64,000 nt of DNA from Ashinkailepas kermadecensis (Eukaryota > Arthropoda > Thecostraca > Neolepadidae): NCBI GenBank assembly GCA_034440615.1, contig JAOTOM010004861.1, positions 470,252 to 534,251 on the forward strand. The letters are read 5' to 3'. The notes under the pieces are model-generated. The model was not told where the DNA came from. It was given only the letters and a program-made list of their open reading frames with translations, and did no database searches. Each line of letters opens with the position of its first letter. Positions within the stretch are counted from its first letter, which is position 1. Positions 12,066 through 24,239 of this stretch are shown one piece after another. The translations under genes were made by a program, and so were the position numbers.

Positions 12066-12204
12066 AAAAGCATGCAAAGCTTCACCCCTGCTACCAGTAA
12101 CATAACTCCCAGGGTTTATTATTCTGTTTCTTGTGTTTGGCTTTCCAACAAGGTTAGTGTCGTGCTTGTTGTTGGCGCCCAGTTATGGGGTAGCAGAAGG
12201 GGTT

Positions 12205-12500
12205 ATGTCTCCTGGTAGTGCCGGAGCAGTGGGAACTGAGGAATGCCAGGAGGGGGAATCACACCTCTAGATCAATGGGAACTAAGGAATGCCAGGCGGG
12301 GGAATCACACCTCCAGAGCAATGGGAACTGAGGAATGCCAGGAGGGGAAATTACACCTCCAGAGCAATGGGAACTGAGGAATGCCATGCGGGGGAATCAC
12401 ACCTCCAGATCAATGGGAACTAATGAATGCCGGGAGGAGCAATCACACCTCCAGAGCAATGGGAATTGAGGAGTGCCAGGAGGGGGAATCACATCTTTGT
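12205..12500. repeat. About 46-bp minisatellite, 6 copies
   Basis: The unit contains GCAATGGGAACTGAGGAATG followed by a GGGGGAATCACACCTCCA segment. Copies differ by point changes and short indels. Confidence 0.9.
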
Positions 12501-12639
12501 GTTGGAATTCCCTCCCAGCTGACGTCCTATCAGTGGCCTTAGATACAGATGAAACGTCAACAAAATATTATGACGTTATTGCCCGCTTCAGTGCAAGATG
12601 ATCTTGGTCAAGGGTGTTGCATTGTATACTATTGAGCTG

Positions 12640-12815
12640 CAAGTGCCCCCTCAACGTTGGCTTTGCCGCCTCCCCCGCCGATAATTTCGATTTTTTGCAC
12701 GGGAATTATGGGGTGTGCCTTCAGCCCCGTTGGAGTTTGTCCATTGCCTTCATGTATTGTGCCCCGCCCCCCCCCCCCTCCCCCCAATAATTTTCAGAAA
12801 TCAACAATCAATGAT
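12640..12815 (+). repeat. Interspersed repeat R1, copy 2
   Basis: Carries the blocks TTTGTCCATTGCCTTCATGT and CCAATAATTTTCAGAAATCA seen in the other two copies, with an internal C run of about 13. Confidence 0.6.
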
Positions 12816-14309
12816 CTTGGGTGTGTAAAGCCTGACTAGCATGTGATTTATATAGCAACACAAATGGTTACCAGAGTAGTACTTTTTATTTCAATCTTCT
12901 CTTAAAGTTAATTTACATTCCCTGAGGCTCTGCCACCTATTTCCACCAAAGTTTATGAATAATCGGCAACACGCAATGCGAACTTGTTGGATGAGCACGT
13001 CCTTCGTCTTTCGCTGTGCCTTTACAGTCGAAAGTGGACACCGTGCTGATGCCATGCTATGCTTTACGGCGGATCGTCTGGCACGAGCAGAGTCCTGACA
13101 AATAAATGAAAATTGCGTGGTGGAAACAAACACTTAACAGGATTAATCGTGGCATTTGTTCTACCATAATGAACATCATGATGTCCATTATGCAGCTTGG
13201 TTACCTTAATGCAACACGGTAGTTGAAGACCTCGGCACATTTATCACCTACCGATATCTAGAATAGAGTATATGACATCAGCCACTCGCCACCGAATGTC
13301 ACCGACAAGTGACGCTGCCTTGAGGCAGCAAGCATTGCTTTTTATCATATGCTTGTGGTATGCTCTTACAGCCCATGCGGGTGTCACTCGGTCTTTTGGC
13401 ACGGGCCAAAGGTAAATAGACACCTACAGCCGAGTGCTGCGAATTGCGTGGTAATGCGCCACTGAGTCACCTTGAGCGTTTGCCGTATCTGTTAGCATAG
13501 TAGATAAAATTCAATCAATTTATCAATTCCAAACAGCATCAAATCTCACAAGGGATGAAACTTGAGGAAAGTTGAAACTTGTCAACTATTTGTTTCTACA
13601 GCTTGGAATTTGTCTTCATAGGGAGGAAATTTTACAAGCCATTTATTTACTTCAGTAAGTTTCAAGTAAGTTTAAAATTCTTGGAGGATCGATGCATGAT
13701 GTCTTGTATCCAATTACTGCGTGCATCGTTGTGTTCCTTCTGGTAGGTATTTCAGGAAGGTGAGTGTGTTAATTAGGTACTTGGAACATGTGGAATAGGG
13801 TTGAAAATATAGTCAGTTTCTGGATTTTTCGTATCCAGAATATTATCCTCTTCAGAAAAGCATCCTCTCATTGTTTGTTTCCATCTGAAGGTTCATTGGT
13901 GCTGTTTGGCAATGAACAATGTGATGGAGTGCTGAAGATTCGTTCAGGTGCTAACTGAGATTCTGAAGGCACAGGTTTCGATAAAAATACTCAAGGTACC
14001 GCTCAAATATCAAAATACCGCTCTGTATTTCATTGCCCAAATATTTTCTCTCAATATGCAGGATTACAAAGTACAAATCCAACTCTGATATGGACTAGAA
14101 TACATGTGTGGCTTAAGGCTCGGACTGAGTGACTGGTCAACCTCTTGAGTTTGATGCATTGCTCATGCTAAGTTTTTAATTCTCTGTTCAATTCATCCAA
14201 GATGATAATTTGGGTTTAAGACCACCTGCAAACTGTGTGGTTATGTCAATCACTATCTTGACAAATCCATTTAATCTAGAAAATAAAAATGTAATTCGTC
14301 TCCATAATA

Positions 14310-14440
14310 TAAGCTGTCGCCGGAGCCCCTGGTGGTACGTGTCCACCGCGAGTAGCTTTGGAGACGCGTGGTGTTATCGGAGTCCCCCTGGTGATGTGTG
14401 TCCACCGAGAGTCCTGGACACGCGTGGATCCGAACACGCG
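14310..14440. repeat. About 65-bp repeat, 2 diverged copies
   Basis: A GGAGCCCCTGGTGGTACGTG segment and a GGAGTCCCCCTGGTGATGTG segment are each followed by TGTCCACCG-GAG and ACGCGTGG. Confidence 0.6.
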
Positions 14441-15487
14441 TCTCCGACATCGCCCCTGCCCATGGACGGGCGAAGTCATTTGACTACTCGGCAACATCCA
14501 CGGACCATTTGAACCATAGGTATAACATTAAAGCATAATATATGGAACAAGTGGGTAACAAGAACACTGCACAGAAACTGATGCCAAAGCTGTGGCACAG
14601 GCTTCCATCCAAGCTGGATTGACCAGCATTAGATAGCAATCGATAGCCCTGGATCTTGCGAGTTTCATAAATACACAAGTGTGCTTTTTGGGTGATATGG
14701 GTGATGTCAAATGGTTCAAGCTGTGATCAGATCAAATACTGAAAATCAGGAAATTGGTCGAAGTCGCATTTCGAACCAATTGATCTTATCATTCCATTCC
14801 GTGGTCATGCAGGCTAATAATATAATAAAAAGACGAACAAATATCAATAATTGAAATTCATACCACGCTATTTCCATATTTCATCTAAGTACTCCTTCCT
14901 TCGTCAATGTGTTTAGGCAATACTTCCAGTCGACGCCAGTTTATGGCTTTGTTTCTTTTGTGCACACTTCAACGCAGCCATACTTCACCAACTATGATAA
15001 CCTTGATTAATAAGATTGATTGATTGATTGATTGATAACCTTGTTCAAGAGCACCTTTGCTTGATATTTGTGCCGCTGGATTACATGTTTTTAATTTCCA
15101 CGAAATACCACATTTAGCTACAGCTTGGATCGGTTCGGTATCCATGGTGCATGGCAATAGCTAATTCATCTCTGATGACCTGGAAAAAAGCATCAGGTCC
15201 TACTTGCTACGTCTGACAAATAATGCTAAAATGTGACAAATAATGGTCAACTACATTTGAATTCCCTACATTGTCCACCTAAAGTGTAAAGCGAAATTCG
15301 GCGACCTGTGATGGCGTGAGATGAGGTGCGGGGCTAGTGTGTTCGGCATTTCTTTTGATGGACATGATGTTAAACATGAAGAATACTCGGCACTCTACCC
15401 TGGCTTAATATGGCCATAGTTGTCGACGCGCCCTAAAGCCAAAATAACTAACTCTACCCTGGCATGTGTTCGAAGTCGGAAGCAGCG

Positions 15488-15496
15488 ATTGATATA

Positions 15497-15555
<59 letters not shown>
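15488..15555. repeat. (TA)n microsatellite
   Basis: About 30 TA dinucleotides with one G interruption. Confidence 0.95.
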
Positions 15556-15557
<2 letters not shown>

Positions 15558-15984
15558 GCATGCATTGTGTTCATATTGCGTTCACATTGAACACAATCGC
15601 GGAACGGACATTGCCTTGCTTCTTAAATAGGTTTACGAGTCGCTAAGGAAGCGCGTCGGGGAAAACTTTTACGATAGAGGAGAACGCAGATCCGGGAACC
15701 AACGAACATCGGAAAATGCCTTGACGGCAAAAGTGAGTGTCCAGACAGGTACAAGCCCGGTGCTAGCAGAGCCTCTGTGCACATAATTATTAGACACGGT
15801 TCCTCTGGGCAGTTGGTCATCCAGGAACTTCAACGCGTCAAACGGATCTTGACTGACTACTTCTACCCAGCTTCTAATATAGGCCAAGAAATCGGGACAT
15901 CACTTGACGCATACATGGCAGAAACATCCGCTCTCAACCCAAGTGGTACAACACACCATCTATATTACCTCAACCCCAAGAGCC

Positions 15985-16510
15985 TTGGAAGTAGGATGAG
16001 GGAATGCCAAAACGCATCATCAGAAACAACTGTACCCCTTCTAACACCCCGGACATGCTGGTACCATCCATATACTACCGCAGCCCATCAACGTCCAACT
16101 TGGCCATGAGAAACAACCCAAACCATAGCAGAACACCGTTGGAAATGTCCAACGTTGTCTACTTCGACAAGTAGATAAAAGGAGTGCGCGCTCCTGCAGA
16201 ACAGTGGCTACGCTGGGCACACGACGACGTCCTTAAGCCGCCAAATATAAATGCATGTGCAACAGGGCGGACCACGGACACACACCGAACGCGACCACTC
16301 CAGTCACCTTAAATACGTCTGAGTAAGATTCACCGACTCAGGTTCACTCACCGACTCAGATTCGCTCAAGCACAGACACGTTTCAGACCACAAAGGTTCC
16401 CGCCACAGCCCTTGATACGCGCCGCCTCCAAATCATGGAGGCGGTGCTTATCAGAGAGATTGACCCCTCCATCCACCGCCTGATCAATGCACGAGGCAAA
16501 CTGTTGCTCT
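15985..16510 (+). pseudogene. Penelope-like retroelement relic (RT C-terminus / endonuclease region)
   Basis: One plus frame (16005-16173) reads RIIRNNCTP, then IYYRSPSTSNLAMRNNP, then SNVVYF before a TAG. This spacing is typical of the region between reverse transcriptase and GIY-YIG endonuclease in Penelope-like elements. A second open stretch (about 16383-16510) reads ALDTRRLQIMEAVLIREIDP and INARGKLL, like the end of that endonuclease ('RR..I.EA..I....P..N'). The two parts are separated by stops and frame changes, so the element is dead and 5'-truncated. A family A SINE has inserted at its 3' side. The assignment rests on motif recall; I could not compare it with a database. Confidence 0.55.
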
Positions 16511-16690
16511 GTTGTTGTTGTTGTTGGGTTTTACGACACGTCGACCGTTGAGTCATGTAGCGTCGCCAATCTCTCACGCCGATTGGTCGCGGGCGAAGAG
16601 TAGCGACAGGTGAGACTCGAACCCACAACCTTTCGATTGTGAGACGAGCATCTTACCCCTAGACCACTCGTCCCCTAAACTGCTGCTCTG
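16498..16690 (-). mobile_element. tRNA-derived SINE, family A, copy 1
   Basis: The element (16512-16676) lies on the minus strand. Its tRNA-like head contains GGGGACGAGTGGTCTAGGGG (A box) and GTGGGTTCGAGTCTCACC (B box). Next comes a body with CGACCAATCGGCGTGAGAGA and CGACGTGTCGTAAAACC, then a (CAA)n tail. Flanks AAACTGTTGCTCTG (16498-16511) and AAACTGCTGCTCTG (16677-16690) are a 14-bp target-site duplication with one mismatch. It is a short, Pol III-type, nonautonomous retroposon. Confidence 0.9.
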
Positions 16691-18183
16691 CGATGACCCC
16701 CTGCTCGCCACCAGGCGGTAGAGTGAGTGACAGCAATGTCCCGACGACATTTGCCCTTGCTGTTGTATATGCCCACTTCATGGTGTGTCATTAAGATGCG
16801 AGTACAGTTTATTACAGTTTATTATGTATCGCAAGCGTATATATTTGTTTCGTTTCCAAAATGATGGACGCGATCTCTTTGGCTTAGTCTTCAAAAAGTC
16901 CGTAGGAGGATGAAGTGTCGACAATATAATGCATATTTTATACATATCATTCCAGTTCCTCCCTATGAATATTGTGTTTGAGCACACAACTTATGGAAGA
17001 CGTACCGTGCGGCGGATCGAGAACCTACTGAAGAAACAAGTGAATACCCGTTCCGCGATTGTGTTCAATGAACAATACACATATAGTGGTCTGCCTCCAA
17101 GCTATGCTGAACTATCTATTTATAAATGAATAGTGCAGGTCGCGCCGTGAAGTGCAGACGTCGACAAAGTGAAAACAGCACGTTTGTGGTTGTGTTTGTA
17201 CGTGCCGTACTATGCCGTACGTTGCCGTACGTGCCGTAGTACGTGTTTGTACGTCTGTACGTGTGGTTGTACAATGCTTCATGAGTCAGGTTATGCATGA
17301 CATTTCAAGTCTCAAGTCTCAGCACTCAAGTCACGCGATACACAACCAATCAGGACAAGATCCCTGGTATCAGGCGGCGTTTCAGGATTAGAGAGCACAT
17401 TCTCTTTGAACATTTTGAACTTTGCCGTTTCGGCTATGGACTTTGCTCAGGAAGGATCAGCCTAAAGCGCTTCCACCTCACCACTTTCAACTGTTTGTGT
17501 TCAATGTTCTGACAATGGCAGCATTGTTCGGTCGTCTATATTTGGCCCGTGCGACTGTGGTCACTTGAGGATGCCCAGTAGGTACTGAGGTGCATGCACG
17601 TTCTGGCGAGTTTAGATATGTACCACCCAATGACAATATATCAGATCATAAAGATTCCAATTTTCTGTCTAGTACTGGGAATAATTTAGTCATTGCGTTC
17701 ACGTGCCTAATTTGAAGACATCAGATGTCCATGTTGATTGTTTAATGTGATCTATATTCACGTTATTTCCCTTCAGCGCACTGCTACTTCCAAACAGCAG
17801 ACGTCTGGGAGTGTGCGTGATACGGCTGTCTAGAGCAGGCAACCGTGGTGTAATTTTTACTGGGTGGGGTGGGAGAATTGCTGTAGAAGGGTGCGAGAAG
17901 ATGAAGAATTTTGCTAGTGTAGCCGATAATTCCCCTGTGATTTAAGACATGTTCTGATCACTGGGGGACGGAGCAATTTCCATCCAGTAAACATGTGGTT
18001 CTAGTCGCTTTGAAGTCGGCGTGGACGGAAATAATCAACTGGGTATATAATAGCATGAGATTGCATTGAAATAGCGTCTTACTAGCCAAAGACAAAGTAT
18101 GCCTGAATTCTTGGACATGTCTCGAGACGAGATCAGTCGATTATTTCAGTCTAGCCAGGTGACCCAGGGTAACCATCGTTCAT

Positions 18184-18606
18184 TTATCGAAGAGGTACGC
18201 AACACTGCCACACACCAAGCTGTTGTTTTCTACTGAACAACCAATCATTGTGAAGAAAATTTGCTTTTTGTCGGTGATAATACGCATATGTTATATTTGA
18301 AAATGACGAAACAGTGCAACCCTCAACCCAGCAACCCTCCTTGTAATGCCAGGAAACACGGGCATTTAAATTGCATGCATCAGCTAGAAACAGCCGGTTG
18401 GTCAATGCCTGTCCTTGATAGAACAGCCCTTGGCTCCCACGCTTCCACGCGAAAAGTTTAGAGCGGACCTCGCCGATGGAAACCTCCAGAACGTCGCCCC
18501 CTTCCTCTTCCAACAAACTCGGAGTTTTCGCCCATGGCTGGCAGACTTTCAATTTCTTCTTTTTCTTCGTCGAGCTAGGATCGAGATCTACCACTGTGCC
18601 TGGCAT
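18184..18606 (-). CDS. Unidentified ORF, possible exon or small gene
   Basis: A 140-codon ORF begins MPGTVVDLDPSSTKKKKKLK and continues with an acidic LLEEEGGDVLEV stretch. Its first 80 residues have mixed, protein-like composition, unlike the repeat-derived ORFs around it. An acceptor-like site (GATGCCAG|GCACAG) overlaps the Met. I recognise no domain. It lies inside SoxE intron 1 on the same strand. It could be a retrocopy, an alternative exon or chance. Confidence 0.22.
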   Translation of the reverse strand: MPGTVVDLDPSSTKKKKKLKVCQPWAKTPSLLEEEGGDVLEVSIGEVRSKLFAWKRGSQGLFYQGQALTNRLFLADACNLNARVSWHYKEGCWVEGCTVSSFSNITYAYYHRQKANFLHNDWLFSRKQQLGVWQCCVPLR

Positions 18607-19799
18607 CAGGTGAAAAACATCTCATTTCTTTACGCAGTGATTTCGGATAGGCAAATTCACGAATCGTCTATGAAGCATAGATGGCAGGTGGGAATCAGCT
18701 GTCGCAGATCGTGGCAGGTTATGACTTGGTAGGGGTAAAACCACGAAGTTTCCATTGAAGAAACTTGGGAAGGGGAGATATGGTTGAGCGCTATCTTTGA
18801 ATAACAAGATTCGTCATGAAAAACAGGACGTAAACTGCTTCGATTTTAATTTATACAACCGAAGTGCATTTTGAGCTCGAGGTATTTAAACTCATTTAGC
18901 TTAGCTTGAACGTAATATGTAGGACTTAAAAAAGTACTTTTCTCGGCGAAATATATTCTCATTGAATTCTCGATGAAGGCGCAAATAGTTTTCACCATGA
19001 TTTTTATTACGCCATTAATACACCAGTAGATAACGACATGTCTGCATCAGACGAATATATCGATAGCTAATTCGTAGGCCTGACGTTAATGCAAAGCATT
19101 TGAGGTGGTTATTATCCTGCTCTCACTTTCTTTCACAAACATCCCTGGCAACAGGTCCACTCTGTTCCCAAAGGCACGAATACCCGGAGAAATGCTGAAA
19201 TATAACTCATAACCTGTCTCTTATGACATGCGAACTCATGTCCTTACGTTAGTTTGTCGCACATGTTGCGGCGATCATCTATCATCTTGAGCCCAATGCA
19301 GAACATTTAACTTGTCGCATATCACTCATGCATTTGACGCATAAGATGAAGCGTTCTGCAGCCTGAGTGTGATTTAGAGTGCCAGATTAGCCTGTCAACC
19401 GGTGGGATGGGTAAATAACAGCCACGGCGAATTACAGATGTAAGGTAATCAAACAAATGTACATAAAGCAGATGTACGTACGGCAGATGTACGCCAGATG
19501 CAATGGTGCAACAGTATCTGGTCAAACCATGGGTTGTAGGAACAGCGGGAATACGAGAATCACGAATCACAAAACCCCTCCCTCCACAAACAGGCAATTT
19601 TCGACACCGTTAACCATACGGACGCTACATAGAAAGAATCGCAGTACACATGAACTTTCCCCGATGTTTGGACGTTCCTACGCGCTTGGCCAAAACTGTC
19701 ACTCGCAAAAGCGACATAATTAGTCACATCCAAGCGGGACGTGTTGCATGCGGACATGTATGGTCAGACCAGCAGCACGACTGCATGACCTGCATGATC

Positions 19800-19905
19800 T
19801 GCGTGACCTGTGTGACCTGCATGGTGGTATGCGTGTACCGTGAGCCGCGGTGCCAGCTGATTCGCCTGTCGCCGGCGTTACTGGAAGTGCCAGAACTCCT
19901 CCACC
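19800..19905 (+). other. Possible plus-strand exon (antisense in SoxE intron 1)
   Basis: One plus frame encodes EPRCQLIRLSPALLEVPELL and ends at CACCGAG|GTACGC, a reasonable donor. The acceptor is not evident because CTGCATGACCTGCATGAT-type short repeats lie just upstream. The product is unrecognised. Confidence 0.18.
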
Positions 19906-20119
19906 GAGGTACGCGTCTCAGCGGTTGACCGAGAATTGTCACGCTTCTAACGTCGCCAATCAACACCAATAACTCACAAAATATCACCCAACTCGTTGGC
20001 TTGCATGCAAATAATCGACTGCAAAGTCAGTCCAGCAGCCCCAATGATTCGTGCAGGCCTCTATTTTTGCTGAGAGGCTATTCCTGTCACATCTGATTTG
20101 GTGAAAGCCTAGGCTACTC

Positions 20120-20580
20120 CTACCACATATGGGGAGATCTGGGGAGATCCCAGATCTCAGGGAGATCTGGGGAGAATCTGGGAGATCTGGGGAGAATCTG
20201 GGAGATCTGGGGAGAACCTGGGAGATCTTGGGAGAATCTGGGAGATCTGGCTGAAGAAAGAGATCTGGCTGAGTTGCTGAGAGGCTACCCCTGCCGCATC
20301 TGATCTGGTGGGAGAATCTGGGAGATCTGGCTGAAGAAGAGATCTGGCTGAGTTGCTGAGAGGCTACCCCTGCCGCACCTGATCTGGTGGGAGAATCTGG
20401 GAGATCTGGCTGAAGAAGAGATCTGGCTGAGTTGCTGAGAGGCTACCCCTGCCGCATCTGATCTGGTGCGGGCTTCCTGCATGAGTTGCTGAGAGGCTAC
20501 CCCGCCGCATCTGATCTGGTGCCGCTGACTCTTCAGTGAGTTGCTGAGAGGCTACCCCTGCCGCATCTGATCTGATGCCG
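20120..20580. repeat. GGGAGATCT repeats, then about 80-bp repeats
   Basis: Short TGGGGAGAATCTGGGAGATC units (20120-20250) pass into about 5 longer units that share GAGTTGCTGAGAGGCTACCC and CTGCCGCATCTGATCTGGTG. Confidence 0.85.
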
Positions 20581-21189
20581 CTGCAGCTTCCTGTCCAGCT
20601 TTCGATGTCCCCTCCCCCCCTCAACACGCGCCTCTGCCTCGGCTCCGACAACGAGGGATATCGTTCTATGAGAGCGGTTGGCAGTGCTTCAGCTGTTAAA
20701 CACGGCCTGAATACTCGATCCGGTCTGGTTGGCAGTGTTGTAGCAGTTAAGGATGGTCTGAGCACTCGATCCAGGCTGACTCCATTGAAAATCCTAGGCT
20801 GTCTTCACTTTTTTCCGGGAGCATCCTCCAGTCTTTCCAAAAATAGACGAGTGTACTCCGACAAATTTGAAAGCCACCACCGCGATAGCGAGGGCATATG
20901 CCTGTAGAGAGTTGTGGTGTGGTCCAGTACTTATCTTGTGGAACAAAAGTCATCACAGAGTGGAGGAAAAAACAAATTTCAATGGGCAACCGGTACACAG
21001 CGGTCGATCTCGATCTCAAGTACGGACACTTCGCTGATTGGAGGTGGTACGCTCCGAACACATGCAAGCGCAAGGCGGAAACAGCGGGAGCGTAATATCG
21101 CTCACCTTTGTTGTAATTGTTGCCACTGTCGACACATTAAGACAGGCCATATTGCACCCCTCAGATTTGTACTTGCGATTACGTTTAAT

Positions 21190-21435
21190 TGCTCCTGCTT
21201 CAGCAACAATTGGCAGTATTTCAGGAATCATTGGCGGGATGGCAGCAACCACTGGCAATATGTTAGCAACAATTGGTGGAATTTCAGCAAACATTGGCGG
21301 TATATCAGCAATCATTGTCAGTACTTCAGCAACCATTCGCGGTATTTCAGCAACCATTGACGGTATTTAAGCAGCAATAACGATATTTCATCAAACATTG
21401 ACGGTATTTCAGCAACCATTGATAGTGTTCAGACA
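21190..21435. repeat. 21-bp minisatellite, about 12 copies
   Basis: The unit TTCAGCAACCATTGGCGGTA plus T occurs with many point variants. The length is a multiple of three, so frames remain open by chance. Confidence 0.85.
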
Positions 21436-22467
21436 CTATGAACGGAATCCAAGGCAACAACCTGGTTCACAGCATGTTCTATTTCCAACACCATAATCTT
21501 CGTCTTAAATATTGCAACTTGACTAAACTAAGTCATCGAATATAAGCATCGCCTTCGACTCAATAATACTGGGTAATCGATTCGACGCTTTCATTTGAGC
21601 CCATACGTTCAAATGTTTGCGTGGAGACTTCATAGCTGTGGCAAAAGCTACCATAGAAGCATCAGAGCGATTACAAATAAGGAACCAAGGTCATCATCGA
21701 GTGCCCAGAGCGCTGTTGGCAAGGATAGGACGCCATAAACAATAAGTTATTGTTCACATTTGTTTTGCAAATATCTGGTCATCACAGAAGAAAGAAGTCT
21801 TTGTCCTAGGATTGTAATATTCTTCCTGTGAGCTACCAGCCTGTTCGCGTCTTCTACGAATATTTGCTTTCATTCCGTCACGTTGCAAAGAGAGATGCGC
21901 GTCAACGTATTCATGTAGGTCTATCAAATTGATGTTGCTAAGAGCCCCGGCTAAAAATTCGAAAAAGTGCTGGTATTATGTCCCTCTTAACTCATTGGCC
22001 TGCCTGCCATATATATTACACACTGCTCGTGATGTTAACATATCCACATTTGGTGCAATAAGTTTGCACAACTCTACAGCTTGATCCACCTATTTTATCG
22101 TGGTTAGTCAACTGGCTATGGCAAATCAGAGGAACGATACAACAACAAGGCAAATTATATTGCACGGCAACAATAGAAAACAACCATCTATGCGAAAGAA
22201 GAAACCTTCGCGATGCCGCAATATGTGTCGGTGATTTTGTACCTTTGTGTAGCTTACTGCTGATCGCCAATAAGTGGGGATGTCTACCTCTTTGTCCTGA
22301 GCATATCGACATAAATAGGATGGAATAGCTGGCATAAAGCAAAGTGAACAGACTGTTAAGTTTGGAGACAGATTCACGTTTGACACAAAGCCATCTTGTT
22401 GGCTGTGCCATCTTCCGGAGTTGCACCCGGGCAATGCAAAGCAGGCATTTTCGCCTGATGTCAAGCA

Positions 22468-22860
22468 ACGCGTCACCGGACACGGCACCGGACACGGCAC
22501 CGGACACGACACCGGACACGGCACCGGACACAACACCGGACACAACACCGGACACGGCACCGGACACGGCACCGGACACGACACCGGACACGACACCGGA
22601 CACGGCACCGGACACGGCACCGGACACGACACCGGACACGGCACCGGACACGGCACCGGACACAACACCGGACACAGCACAGAGCACACCAGACACGGCT
22701 CCGAACACGGCTCCGGACATGACTCTAGACACGGCACCGGACACAGCACAGAACACAGCGGACACGGCTCCGAACACAACACCAGACACACCGGACACGG
22801 CACCGGACACGGCTCCGAACACAACAACAGACACACCGGACTCGGCACGAAACGTCACCG
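22468..22860. repeat. 12-bp minisatellite (CACCGGACACGG), about 32 copies
   Basis: The dodecamer ACCGGACACGGC and its AAC/GAC variants repeat with exact 12-bp phasing and then degrade toward 22860. Thr-Pro-Asp and Ser-Gly-Ala-Val type ORFs on either strand are periodicity artefacts. Confidence 0.92.
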
Positions 22861-23156
22861 ACCAAAGCGCCCATAGCACGAAGCTGGCAAGCTGACGAGA
22901 AGAAGCAGTCGGTGAAAATATAGTTTGCCCTTAGCTTTGGGCTATTTTGGCTTTCAACGCGCTACCATGAGCAGTTGAGGTAAGAGCCGTCCCAAAATGT
23001 CGTCGGTGCTGCTCACATGCTAGCTTGGCCTACAGTGGTGAAGCTTGTGCTTGGCGCGCCCCCTCATGTGTTGCGTGCTGCTCTCCCCCTCATTAATTTC
23101 GGCCTTTAATGTGGAACCCCATGGAGAGGATCTCAAACCGATTTGAGTCCTCCACA

Positions 23157-23380
23157 GCGTGACGCACAGCACAGCACGTCGCCGTAGCGCACAACACAAC
23201 ACGTCACTGCAGCGCACAGCAGAGCACAGCGCAGCACAGAACAGCACAGCACATCACCGCAGCGCACAGCGCAGCACAGCGCAGCACAGAACAGCACAGC
23301 ACGTCACCGCAGAGCCAAGCACAGCGCAGCACAGCACAGCACAGCACGCCACCGCAGCGCACAGCAGCGCGGACCAGCCC
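23157..23380. repeat. CAGCGCACAGCACAG-type repeat next to SoxE exon 1 donor
   Basis: Degenerate AGCACAGC units, with a recurring ACGTCACCGCAG block about every 70 bp, end about 20 bp from the SoxE exon 1 donor. This is the first part of intron 1 on the minus strand. Confidence 0.85.
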
Positions 23381-23399
23381 GGCCGGCGGCGGCGCCTAC

Positions 23400-23521
23400 C
23401 TGTTGAGCATCGGCACCAGGGTCCAGTCGTAGCCCTCCAGCACCTTGGACACGGCATCGTAGATGCCTCTGTCGCCGTCGTCGGCGCCGGCACTGTCGGC
23501 CGCGGCCGGCACGTCTGCCAT
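23400..23521 (-). CDS. SoxE: SoxE transcription factor, exon 1 (dimerisation domain)
   Basis: The exon encodes a short N-terminus starting MADVPAAADSAG and ending in GIYDAVSKVLEGYDWTLVPM-LNR. The AVSKVLEGYDWTLVPM segment is the hallmark DNA-dependent dimerisation (DIM) motif found just before the HMG box only in group E Sox proteins. The donor is CTCAACAG|GTAGGC at 23400/23399. The two bases left over plus the first base of exon 2 make AGG (Arg), giving [15 protein letters not shown], which is the expected DIM-to-HMG spacing. The chosen ATG (23521) has G at -3 and +4. The frame stays open farther upstream to 23914, so a longer N-terminus cannot be excluded, but the upstream part looks like a GC-rich leader. 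The 41-residue N-terminus is short for SoxE. Confidence 0.92.
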
Positions 23522-23775
23522 AGCGACGATCGAGGTGGCGCGACAGCGCGCCGCCGAGGTCACCGAGCGTGCGACGATGCTGCCGGCCGGCCAGAAAGGT
23601 GCGATTGTGACCGCCGGCGTCACAATAGCGCTGGTGTGGGGGCGGCGGCCGCGCTCCGTTGACCCGCTGCAGGTGCGGTCAACCGGCCTTTGTGCGCGCA
23701 CGGCACACGTATCAACGCGCCGCTGTGTCCCCGCGGGCGGATCATTGAATAAAGACGGCGTTTGTCCGGCCGGGT

Positions 23776-23917
23776 TATTTATGGTCGGCCGGCCGGCGGT
23801 CGCGGCTCCGCCCCGTCGCGCGACGGCGGCCAATCGGACGGCGCGGCGCCGGCGGAAAGAAATCGGTCGGCGATGCGCGGCGGCGATTGGTCGCCGGCGG
23901 CCGCCGGCGACCAATCG
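23776..23917 (-). promoter_or_regulatory. Putative SoxE promoter: TATA-like box and CCAAT palindrome
   Basis: On the minus strand an ATAAATA box (complement of 23776-23782) lies about 255 bp upstream of the SoxE ATG. Farther upstream are CCAAT motifs at 23830-23834, 23886-23890 (inverted) and 23911-23915. The last two form a perfect 34-bp palindrome (23884-23917). Dense CpG surrounds them. The order CCAAT then TATA then ATG suits NF-Y-type regulation. The transcription start is not determined. Confidence 0.5.
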
Positions 23918-24239
23918 GCTCGCCGACGGGATTAAGAAAAGGGATTTGAGTAGCGTGATGTCCGGCTGGCTTTGAGTGGCTCGTTATCGGCGCCATGTCC
24001 GACAACTTTCCCACGGCTCCTGAAAAATGTTTGGATCGCTGCAGTGCGAGTGTTGATGTCTGGGCGAGCCAGTGTTGGCTGAGCATACAGACAGGCGTCC
24101 AAGTTTGTGTAACAGTCATAGGGAAGCCCGGCAATTCCGGATGACGTCACCGGTGTAGATGGTCCCGGTTATCGAGGTGCTGGGGCGGGGAGGGCTGGTG
24201 ACGGGTCTGACAGCGCCGCTGCGCTGGCCGTGCTGTCTG

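Noticed and set aside
16512..16676. tRNA gene
   Set aside because: A and B boxes are present, but the sequence continues into a SINE body with a TSD and cannot form a proper acceptor stem. The same holds for 24.9, 43.9 and 0.5 kb.
22016..22879. Ala-Val-Ser-Gly minus ORF and Thr-Pro-Asp plus ORF
   Set aside because: Both come from the 12-bp minisatellite and are open on both strands.
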